NCBI GenBank assembly: GCA_963978545.1
Contig: OZ021732.1
Coordinates: 25,864,688 to 25,928,687 of the forward strand
Length of the DNA: 64,000 bases
Origin: Linyphia triangularis
Taxonomy: Eukaryota > Arthropoda > Arachnida > Araneae > Linyphiidae
Direction of reading: 5' to 3'
The position numbers and the translations under genes are program-made. Below are positions 57,201 to 64,000 of this stretch, piece after piece (the stretch's first letter is position 1; the number at the start of each line of letters is the position of its first letter). The notes under the pieces are model-generated. The model was not told the origin of the DNA. It was given only the letters and a program-made list of their open reading frames with translations, and searched no databases.

Positions 57201-59394
57201 TATATTGTTCAAGAACAATATTCAGACAGCACAAATCTTATTACTTTTGCAAGAAAGATATCTTCGCTAACTGAGAATGGAGCACAATGACTTCAGTAAA
57301 ACTCGAAAAATATTTTCTTTATTTTTCTATAATTTTTAATATTTTTCTAATAACTAAAGTACTGAAATCTATAGAATTTCTTGAAGTATGAAAATTTTCC
57401 AATGCATCAGAATACCATATTCATACAACACATATTTTACTTAAATAGCACTTATTTTGGTAAAAGTTTACCTTTCAAAATTTGCAAAATCTAACCAGAC
57501 TCTGGCCTCATCCTTACGACCATGGTCAATAACATCCTTCCAAAGTTTACGAGCAGCATCGATGTCTTTTTTATATTTGACCTAAAGAATGTTTTTTAAA
57601 TGATTATAAATACTGTGAATACATTACATTAAATTAATTATGTTAATCTCATACAAGTTTTATACACAGAAATGCCAACAACTCTTTATTTATCACTTGA
57701 AAGTAAAGAAATAGTACCTTGAACAGTTTAAGGTTTCTGTAACATGCAAAAGATAAATAATTTGGAGAAAATAAGCAATTCCCTGATGTGATTTCTTAAA
57801 TTATATAGGTGTAAAACCTTTTTTAGTTCATGCAAAGACTTCTTAAGATGCTTACATGAACTTATGCCTTCTTTCATACTAAGATAATAATACAATATGT
57901 AAACCGTTATTTTCTACACACCCATAATAGTTATGGTGACATACAAGAAAACAACTTTTGTCATTGAGAAGTTTGGTATTTTATTATAAAACTAACATTT
58001 CAAAGCTTACAAAATACAAATTTTTACAAATTTCATAATCTTTTTTTTTTTTTTTTCTCTCATACTGCACTAAACCAAAGTAAAATTAATGAAAATTTAT
58101 ACGTCTACCCAGAAACTTTATACAGGAGTGCTGCTCTTCTCCAAGGTATTTGGAACAGTATTTAGAATAGCAAAAAATTAAAAATTGGAGCAAAAAGATT
58201 TTTTGGATCAGACAAATAGGACAATTTGGAGCAGAATGTTAAAATTTTTGAGCAGTCAAGCAATCCAATTTCAAGCAATTATTGCCAATTTTTTAACAAA
58301 ATATCTAGTTTACGAGATAGTAAGTTTATCATTTATTCAAAACAGATTATAAATCTTATCATTTTTAATTTGACAAATAATTAGAAAAATCAATAGCAAA
58401 GTCAAAAATAAATATAAATAATTGAATGCCAATTTCGGTAACTTAGCTACCTTTTTATTTCAAAATATTTCCAAATTAACACAATATTTTCGAAATTAGT
58501 TTTCTTTCATGGCAAAAATTTATCTGCAAAGAAACTACATTTCTTTTTTTTCATTGATACTGTTTAGAGTAAAAATGGTGAATTGGAACAATTTGAAACG
58601 TTTACCCCTATCTATATTGTAACTTAAGAGTCAAATTTGTATTCATACAAAAATAATACAAATTTATAATCATACAAAAATTATACAAATTTATATTCAT
58701 AAAAAAAATAGTAATAGAAATGTGTATTCACATAAATATAATAATATAATTTATATGCATAAAATAAAAATATACTCACATTAAAAAATATCCAACATTT
58801 CATTATTACATATTCAGATTCACTTCCCCAAAAATCTAAAAAATTAAAATAGAACTTGAAACAAGAGAGTAAAAAACACGGGGGAAAAAAGCGTTAAAAT
58901 TTTAAATCCAATACTTTTTAATAGAAAATAAAAAAAGATAAAGTCAAAGAGTAACAGACACAATTTTTATTTTATAAAACTTATCTTCAAAAAATCTTTA
59001 CATATTCTACAAATGTTAGCAAAGAGGAAATAATTCCATCATTAGGTAAAATATATACATACAACTTAAGCATTTTAAAATACAATACAAAAACACAACT
59101 TACAATGTTCCATCTGAATAACTGCTCTTTCAAACACATCGCATATTTCTTTGAAATCCATTTCCTCTGAAGAGAAAAAAATATTAATTTGTATTAAGAG
59201 CAATATACCCAAGACTCAATTGAAAACTTTATGCTTGATATAGACATAATGGGAGAGTTTAAAAATGGATTTACCTTGAGATTCAGATTTTTGTTTATCA
59301 ATTCTTCTTCTTAGATAATCTATGAAACCTAACCACAGTTCTTTAAAATCTTCAGCTTTTGTGAATCCCATTCCAAGAGCAGTTTCAAAGATTG
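42037..59394 (-). CDS. SART3: SART3, C-terminal 556 residues (fifteen exons), U4/U6 snRNP recycling factor
   Basis: Exons in transcript order: 59394-59275, 59166-59104, 58835-58780, 57581-57472, 56861-56749, 56663-56587, 55683-55612, 54692-54488, 52846-52722, 52498-52415, 49782-49669, 49226-49137, 48222-48139, 43341-43175, 42229-42037. All junctions are GT-AG and the joined frame is open for 556 codons. Family knowledge: SART3/p110 is a nuclear protein whose HAT repeats contact the spliceosome and USP partners and whose RRMs bind U6, promoting U4/U6 reassembly. Seen here: HAT repeats (DYLRRR, ARKLWKDVIDHG), the bipartite NLS KKRPSDEDVHSDAKKRK, RRM1 (RNP2 VFLSNL, RNP1 RSKGFCYVVY), RRM2 (LFIKGL, HSKGLAYVDF), GRGRTQLSLVPR and the end SNSDFAKMMQK. 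The N-terminal HAT exons are absent and should lie right of 64000. Confidence 0.93.
43175..43341 (-). CDS. SART3: SART3 exon: end of RRM2 and tail
   Basis: 55 codons plus two bases: GAAANAVVKLDGSQVME then INVAISNPPPRKPKR. VAISNPP.RK closes RRM2 in SART3 proteins. A glycine run follows before ACC|GTAAGT. Confidence 0.93.
44375..44649 (+). repeat. Left LTR of the gag-only element
   Basis: 275 bp, TG...CA ends, matching the right copy with two substitutions. It contains AATAAA near 44576, a possible poly(A) signal. The base after it (AAAGTCGACAGG) does not start with TGG, so the primer-binding site is unclear. Confidence 0.85.
45266..46356 (+). mobile_element. Helitron-like non-autonomous element in the gag leader
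   Basis: The left end is TCAATATATATAATTCTC after an A. The right end has perfect small hairpins (GGATTGCATAGCAATCC and GGGGCGGAGCCCC) and then CTAG before a T. TC...CTRR ends, a 3' hairpin and insertion between A and T define Helitrons, and removal would leave a simple AT. There is no helicase or Rep ORF in the 1091 bp. Confidence 0.7.
46396..47100 (+). CDS. Gag-like protein of the LTR element, 234 residues
   Basis: An intact ORF from ATG (46396) to TGA. The N-terminal ~75 residues are polar and low-complexity. Then IPELIAFNPENGININNWL starts a Ty3-type gag (retrotrans_gag) core, with the W-L-x-x-F pattern, LNRYLQGALKEYINCC, NWNELKELLLEKF and a helical end, EALSEGIKNRNVRQLLI. It would form capsid-like particles around the element RNA. 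No zinc knuckle follows the core. The stop lies 14 bases before the inverted LTR fragment, so no pol was ever joined to this copy. It could also be a co-opted gag, but it still sits between LTRs. Confidence 0.8.
   Translation: MDKETATLSNMKGMLPENSLTAFQNKDMLNKDSVGSSGTVPNSVVKDINEINSVTVSQTNSMNPFEKVNSNKAWDNIPELIAFNPENGININNWLQYFETKTLQLGFSDDWRLKNLNRYLQGALKEYINCCLLITNWNELKELLLEKFAHPNCVNFGDFYHQQLGDQDDLLKYFHSKMEIGRQLGLDTKLILEALSEGIKNRNVRQLLIANPPKTPIDWLNLVTRLHSLNSQHN
47115..47214 (-). repeat. Inverted LTR fragment at the 3' end of the gag-only element
   Basis: This ~100-bp stretch is the reverse complement of the first 100 bases of the LTR (44375-44474) with about one difference. It is followed at 47215-47287 by two short palindromic repeats of ATTCGCATTGGGATAGTC in both orientations before the right LTR starts. 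Confidence 0.9.
47288..47557 (+). repeat. Right LTR of the gag-only element
   Basis: It matches the left LTR from ATTCGCATTGGGATAG to CCGTTACA. Its first bases differ (ACAACAT instead of TGTAAGGT) because it abuts an inverted LTR junction. Confidence 0.85.
48139..48222 (-). CDS. SART3: SART3 exon: RRM2 centre (RNP1)
   Basis: 28 codons, phase 0: FGALKEVRLVTYRNG, then HSKGLAYVDFEDE before GTAAGT. HSKGLAYVDF is RNP1. It is the structural twin of the RRM1 exon at 52415-52498. Confidence 0.93.
49137..49226 (-). CDS. SART3: SART3 exon: start of RRM2
   Basis: 30 codons: FGTGLERNKLFIKGLPFS then TTKEDLENMFKE. LFIKGL is RNP2. The donor is GAG|GTATAT. Confidence 0.92.
49669..49782 (-). CDS. SART3: SART3 exon: RRM1 end and linker
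   Basis: 38 codons: ESVKAALAKDREQLDGRP, then VLVSPCEDR. These are the last helix and strand of RRM1, with the GRP..VSPC pattern conserved in SART3. A short linker to RRM2 follows. Confidence 0.92.
49783..52414 (-). other. SART3 intron, 2.6 kb
   Basis: No exon seen. Around 50960-51760 the composition changes, with a TCTGTTTGTCTGCCTGCCTG-type tract that looks repeat-derived. At about 52160-52265 is a fragment ending GCAAACCCTGTTAT, similar to the CAGGGTTCCCAC-ended family in inverse orientation. Confidence 0.55.
52415..52498 (-). CDS. SART3: SART3 exon: RRM1 centre (RNP1)
   Basis: 84 bases, 28 codons, phase 0 at both ends: VGEIEEVRLVKDYKG, then RSKGFCYVVYKSQ. RSKGFCYVVY is RNP1. Its length and phase equal those of the RRM2 exon at 48139-48222. 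Confidence 0.93.
52722..52846 (-). CDS. SART3: SART3 exon: start of RRM1
   Basis: It reads HDPSNDYRTVFLSNLSYQ and continues to EEKIRQLFSQ before GTGGGT. VFLSNL is the RNP2 motif of the first RRM. Confidence 0.92.
53372..53912. mobile_element. Possible hAT-like MITE in a SART3 intron
   Basis: The ends TACAGGGTTTTTGC and GTGGAAACATTGTA are loosely inverted, and the segment holds several CATGACTTT/AAGACTTTCC-type repeats. No clear duplication was found. It lies in the intron 52847-54487, which otherwise holds nothing recognised. Confidence 0.35.
54488..54692 (-). CDS. SART3: SART3 exon: nuclear localisation signal region
   Basis: 68 codons plus one base. It is polar, with the bipartite basic signal KKRPSDEDVHSDAKKRK at the end, in the place where SART3 has its NLS. 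The donor is AAAG|GTAATT. Confidence 0.9.
55612..55683 (-). CDS. SART3: SART3 exon: charged linker
   Basis: 24 codons, phase 0 at both ends: KLEEETRSYDKEDKRKQSSK and so on, before GTAAGT. It is a low-complexity Lys/Glu-rich linker leading to the NLS. Confidence 0.85.
56587..56663 (-). CDS. SART3: SART3 exon: dimerisation/coiled-coil start
   Basis: TLESLEKSLAKCENQMRI then INEKRLK, a charged helix right after the HAT domain, as in other SART3 proteins. The donor is AAA|GTAAGT. Confidence 0.88.
56749..56861 (-). CDS. SART3: SART3 exon: last HAT repeat
   Basis: LYGDATHYRKALLQALPC continues to LLITFEREEG. The Y/H-RKAL..A pattern and the closing LLxxFERxEG match the last HAT repeat of the family. 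The donor GTTGGA is weak, but the frame and homology require it. Confidence 0.88.
57472..57581 (-). CDS. SART3: SART3 exon: HAT repeat
   Basis: VKYKKDIDAARKLWKDVI, then ARVWLDFANFE: the A..LW and W..F..FE pattern of a HAT (half-a-TPR) repeat. The acceptor is ATTCTTTAG and the donor AG|GTAAAC. 36 codons plus two bases. Confidence 0.9.
57582..58779 (-). other. SART3 intron with degenerate repeat
   Basis: At about 58130-58300 the sequence has AATTGGAGCA and TTTGGAGCAGAATG motifs like those inside the left arm of the hAT-like element at 59595. It is probably an old related copy. The rest is AT-rich. Confidence 0.5.
58780..58835 (-). CDS. SART3: SART3 exon: 56-bp HAT linker
   Basis: A small exon between TTTTTTAG and AAT|GTGAGT. 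It begins by completing a Tyr codon and reads FWGSESEYVIMKCWIFFN. It matches the place and length of the segment between two HAT helices in SART3 and restores phase between its neighbours, which do not join in frame without it. Confidence 0.85.
59104..59166 (-). CDS. SART3: SART3 exon: HAT repeat helix
   Basis: 63 bases, with the acceptor at CTCTTCAG. Together with the G of the previous exon it reads EEMDFKEICDVFERAVIQ, a HAT helix. It ends in a single T before GTAAGT. The alternative AG two bases later would break the frame. Confidence 0.85.
59275..59394 (-). CDS. SART3: SART3 exon: HAT repeat
   Basis: The acceptor is GCTTGTGTAG. Two bases plus 39 codons plus one base, ending at GTAAAT. It contains IFETALGMGF, then ELWLGFIDYLRRR, the latter very close to the conserved DYLRRR of animal SART3. 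This is the most 5' SART3 exon I can see. The codon is split at the start, so more exons must lie upstream. Confidence 0.88.
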
Positions 59395-59594
59395 CTACAC
59401 AAGCAAAAATACTGTTAGTAACAACACAAAAATAAACAGAAACTTTGGTGAAAGTTGGAAAAGAAGCGTTTCATTTTTCCAGCTAAAATAAAGTGCATAA
59501 AACATTATTGTAAGTAGATTTTTCTTTCATTCTAAGCAAAAATTTTCAAAAAAATCTTTTAAGAATTTCTACTTTTATCTATAGACTTATATAA

Positions 59595-61727
59595 CAGGGG
59601 TGGGAAGTGCTAGAGCACAGTTTGGAGCAATTTTGGTGCAGCAAAATTTAACGTTTGGAGCAGATTCGCAAAAAATTGGAGCATCAAAATTTAACTTTTG
59701 GAGCAGAATAAAAGAAAACGTAGCAACAAAATTCGAAGATTAATAGCAGAAATATAATAAATTGTAGCTGATTTAACAAGAATTAAAATTTAAACTTGTA
59801 TAATTTTATTTTTCTACATAAAACACTTATTAATAAATTTAAAATTATAAGATATACATACAATTACAACATAAATATAATTTGTAAATTTAAAATATAT
59901 AATTTATAAACTTAAAATATATACTTATTAGCTTTTGACACTTTGCGAACGGATTTGCTATGCAAAACAAGCTCTCTTTGCTCGCTAAAAGTTCATTGTA
60001 ACACAAACACAACTCTCGCTTAGCTCTCTGAAAAGTTTAATTGCTAGCAAGCACAAGCTCGCTGAAAATTTATTGCTAAGCAAGGATAGGCTTGTGCCAC
60101 TCTCTAGAAGATTCATTGCAGTGCAAGCACAAATTTGCTTGACTCGCTATTTATTAATTGCAATGTAAACCCTTGATATTAGAACCCACTCCCCATCGAG
60201 AACCAAAAAATTTGCCCGCTAATACAATAACACAACCCTCCTCACCCCTCTGAATTATTTTAACATGTTTATGGAAAGCAAAATTAGAAGGCCAAAACTA
60301 CTTATATTGAAAATTTCAGAGCTCTAGATCTATCAGAAGTCGCTTTGTAAAAATATTAATTAAAAACAAATTAAAATTTTAAAATTCTGTGTTTCTAAAG
60401 TTTAATTAGAAGTCCAAACATATTTAGGTTAAAAATTTCAGAGGGGTACCTCTATTTGAAGTCGCTTAGTAAAAAAAAAATTTTAATTAAAAATTAGTTT
60501 AAAAAAAATAATAATAATAACATTTTGACATTCTGTTTGTCAAATGTACAATTTGACGGTCAAAATTACCTATGTTGTAAATTTCAGAACTGTACCTCTA
60601 TTTGAAGTAGTTTTGTAGATTTTTTTTTATAAAAAAAAAAACTAATTAAATTTTAACATTCTGTTTTTAAAAAGTATAATAAAAAAAAATACTAAAACTA
60701 CTTACATTGAAAATTTCAGAGCAGTACAGCTATTTGAAGTCGGTTTGTAAAAAAAAAATGAACTAATTAAAATTTTAACACTTTTAACATTCCATTTGTC
60801 AAAGTTGTGTTTTATTATTATAAGACTCATTTGTATAAAAATAGCAATTCTTATAGCAAAAATAGCAGTACAGTAAAATTAAAATAAGATGTTTCTAAAT
60901 TTTCGTGAATGTTCTAAAATTTTGTGAATTTTTTTTATTTTCCAAATCGGGTCAAATTCTGCTTCAAAACGGCGATTTTACCCTACATGCCTTTCTATAA
61001 ACTTATAAAAAAAGTTTTTTTTTTTTTTTTAAATCGGAAACATTCCGGGATTTCGATTACATTTCTGTGATACTTAATTTCAAAAGTAAAACGGCCGTTT
61101 AAAAGTTAATTACCAACAGCCAAAAAGTAAATTACAAAAAACATCCCTAAATTTAATAGAAGGTATCGTCATTACGCTTGTCGGAGCGGAAATATTCTTT
61201 TTAAATGCTTAGTAAAAACATTTGATAGTTATACACCTTTAACTTTTTACCAATTCCTTTCTCTTTATAGCGAAACACTTAATCAAGGTACGTACGAAAT
61301 AGCCATCCGTGCACTGCTAACTAGAAATCGGAAATTTTGAGGCTGCCCCTAAATTTTATCTAGCACGTGATATCAGCTATCAGCACTCGGCGATTTGAAT
61401 TTGTTCGGATGCAAGGCGCGTTTGAACAAGAATGCGCATGCGTGAATGTCGATTTCAGAGGGATAATCCACACATAGCATTCTGTTAGCGGGAAAAATCG
61501 AATGTTTTGCAAATTCGTGCGAAAACGGCCCTTGAGGTTTCCGTAATTTCGTCTTCAACTAGATTTGGGGTGCGCGAGCTGGTTTGACGCTTTAGCATGC
61601 GCGTTTAAATGAAGATTTAAAGCAAAATTGGCGCAGAATTGCACTTAAATGTGATTTTGTAGCAGGTTGGCGCAGAATACCACTTTTGGCGCGCGCTGGC
61701 GCAATTGGCGCAGAATTCCCACCCCTG
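59595..61727. mobile_element. hAT-like element, 2133 bp, non-coding
   Basis: It begins CAGGGGTGGGAA and ends TTCCCACCCCTG, perfect 12-bp inverted ends of the hAT CAGGGGTGGGCAA type. ATATAA is present on both sides (59589-59594, 61728-61733). This is six bases rather than the usual eight, so the flanks may have mutated. Inside are TTGGAGCA repeats on the left, a tandem array at about 60285-60800, and a more GC-rich right part with several GGCGCAGAAT motifs. No transposase ORF is seen. Confidence 0.8.
60285..60800 (+). repeat. Tandem array of four ~120-145-bp units inside the hAT-like element
   Basis: Four units each carry AATTTCAGA, a GTACCTCTATTTGAAGT-like block and TTTGTAAAAA, then an ATTAAA.TTT.A and CATTCTGTTT block. 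The AATTTCAGA anchor starts near 60312, 60434, 60580 and 60712. Confidence 0.75.
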
Positions 61728-61733
61728 ATATAA

Positions 61734-64000
61734 GTGATTAAGAATGAAAAGTAACACAAAAGTTTTTATTATTATAATTATTAAACAGTATTATTATTAT
61801 TATTATCAACATCTATTTACTTAAAAACTCAATAAAATAATTGTACTAGTACAATTTTTAATTTGACAATAATATTTAAACTATTTTATTTAATCTAAGT
61901 CACTTATTCATAATTCTCAATTAAAATTTCAATGTGCAAGTACATGTCTTCCCTAACATGACATGTCTTCCTTGACATGATTTTAAAAAATTCCAGACTA
62001 ACAAATATGAGGAATATCAATTAATTCCTGATACTAAGACTCATTAAAATAATACATATAGAACCATTAACCTATAAGATATATATATTACGAATCTAGA
62101 AATTTATTTTTAAAAATTGAAAAACCTGAAGAGACAAAATTATGTCAGAGAATAATATAAAGCTGCAATATAAATCAAAATAAACGCTTCAAAGTTTATT
62201 TTCCATTTGCTATTTTCAAATTTTACATCCTTCAAAGGGTAATGAGTCACTTTTGGCTTTCAACATGTTTTCAACATACAATATTCTGTAGAAATTAATG
62301 CATTTATTTTTAATAGCAAGATGATACTAAAAAAATTTAAATACAGTAAATCTGTAAAGAATAAAAAAACTTCATATAAAATGTGAAACATGTAAATAGC
62401 AGATAAATTTTCTATTATGATAGTTTGATGCAAATACCTTTTAAGAAGTTTAATAAATAATGTCAGTACAATGGGAATTAAAGTTAGTTTGTAGGTTTCT
62501 ATTTTGAAGCAGAGTAAATCTTAGCAAATGAAAAATGCTTTTTATTTTATTCAAACTTCAAAAAGTTAAAAAATTTGAGAACTAAAAGTACACATTTCTA
62601 TTAATATTTACGCAATCATCATAAACTCTGCTGATGAGTATGCAATACTATCAGATAGAAATTCATACAACTCTCTTTAACGTTATGAATAACTTAAGCA
62701 GGGTTCCCACTCTTATTGAAGAAAAAAATTCAAGGACTTTCAAGGACCTTTTTAAGAAAATTCAAGGACCTTTTTAGAAAAATTCAAGAACCATAATTTT
62801 AAATACATCAGACCTAAAACTACAAAACGGAGATTATTGGTGGTCAGGGGTGTAGTGGAGTGGGAACATGAGGCAAAGGCGATCCTTTACCTTTTTAGAA
62901 GGTGGAACGACATTCCCTCATCTAAAAATTTTTTCATTTGTATTTTTTTTTTCTCTCTTTTCGTAATACTGAACTCAAAGCCAAGTAAGCAAACAAAAAA
63001 GTCATTTCGTGGGAACTTGCTTTCGTCTGGGATCCACAACTTCAGAACTGAGCAGGCAAGTTCTAGTTTTTGTAAAACACTTGAAAGAGGCGCGGCAACC
63101 CACACATGGCCCTTTCTCCTTCATCAGAAATGAACTGACATATGTTTACATCTAGCTACGATTCATTCAATAGCAATCATCCTCTTCAACGAATGATCTG
63201 TATTTGTGGAAGAATTCCAGACGTCAAACTTGTATGGTTCGTCGTATATACAATCTAAAACTTCCATACACAAATTCACGCCAAATATCTACATTTTGAA
63301 TAAAACTGTGACCTAGCACATTCAGTTCTTTGTGCCCCTTTCCTTGAAGAATAATTCGCCTCCTCTAATTTTAACGTGAACGCTAACCGATTTATCAACT
63401 AAAGTTATGTATATATATTTTTTTGAAATTTTTATATCACAGATTTAATAAATTATTTGTAAACCTCTCAACGTACCTAAGAAATGAATTCGTTGAAGAG
63501 GAAAAAACAAATGACAATAAAAGATGGGGTTTCTTACAATCCAAAAAAGTTAAGCAAACCTGCTGTTCTGACGGAATAAACTGGTTGTGCTAAAAATCCA
63601 GATAGGTATGAGCAGAATGTTGATATTTTGTATTAGCTTTTAAGGTGTTTCGAGATCACGGAATTATGTATTTATATTTTGTCAGATATTGGGAAATATT
63701 TATTTTTTTCTCAGATATTGGGAAAATTAAACTGATAACTTGTTTGAACATGAAAAAATATGTTCAAAATAGTATTGATTTTTAAATCCTTTATATTAAC
63801 TTCGCTTTTGAATTGTTTGTGAATTTGAATATGTTTAGTTCAACACAAAAAACGTTGCTTGAATGTACACTAAAGAGACTGGCTTCAAGCGCTCCGCTAC
63901 TTTGTTGTGACAGAACTAAACAGTTGCTAACTTTGTATCACTTTAACTTGGCAGTACTGATAATGCTACATTAGCCGAATTGCAACCCTTCACAACCCAG
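61734..64000. other. Right end of the window, presumed SART3 intron
   Basis: I found no SART3 exon here. At 62699 a CAGGGTTCCCACTC end is followed by TTCAAGGAC repeats, resembling the left half of the possible MITE at 12593. A less AT-rich stretch at 62840-63130 has no convincing coding frame. Confidence 0.5.

Noticed and set aside
61373..61558. 61-codon minus-strand frame as a possible upstream SART3 exon
   Set aside because: It lies inside the hAT-like element and has no HAT pattern.
1..64000. CRISPR array, bacterial operon, viral genome or prophage
   Set aside because: No regularly spaced short repeats, ribosome-binding sites or gene clusters. All genes are spliced and the rest is eukaryotic repeat sequence.

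Overview
The window is AT-rich animal DNA with spliced genes, standard-code exons and dense transposable elements. The gene content (an invertebrate-type cyclic nucleotide-gated channel with a long tail, SART3) and the elements (BEL/Pao, Tc1/mariner, Harbinger, hAT, Helitron-like, tRNA-derived SINEs) point to an arthropod. A chelicerate would fit, but that part is a guess. No bacterial or organellar features were seen.

Two protein-coding genes run towards each other. On the + strand, seven exons (11797-37510) encode the last 722 residues of a CNG channel of the CNGB/CngL type. They begin inside the cyclic-nucleotide-binding domain and continue into a tail of about 660 residues with a coiled coil. 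Every junction keeps frame, and one intron uses a GC donor. Earlier exons were not found and should lie left of the window. On the - strand, fifteen exons (59394 down to 42037) encode the last 556 residues of SART3, the U4/U6 snRNP recycling factor: HAT repeats, a bipartite NLS, two RRMs and the C-terminal LSm-binding box. The 5' end of SART3 should lie right of the window. About 4.5 kb separates the two stop codons, with a plausible poly(A) signal for each gene.

The left third (1-37 kb) is repeat territory. A broken BEL/Pao retrotransposon fills 1-3437 on the - strand. The 14.4-kb channel intron (13307-27724) and its surroundings hold a repeat family built of ~150-bp monomers (family A), a second family (B), two tRNA-derived SINEs, a 654-bp hAT MITE with a perfect 8-bp duplication, many 30-38-nt poly(T) runs and unusual poly(C)/poly(G) runs. 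The intron at 29599-34549 carries a family B copy split by a 1.7-kb Harbinger derivative (3-bp TTA duplication), followed by a dead Tc1-like element.

In the right half the most distinctive object sits in a SART3 intron. It is a young LTR element (44375-47557) with nearly identical 275-bp LTRs and one intact gag-like ORF but no pol. An inverted LTR fragment lies at its 3' end, and a Helitron-like element is nested in its leader. A 2.1-kb hAT-like element with an internal tandem array lies at 59595-61727. No CRISPR array, functional tRNA gene or rRNA gene was seen.
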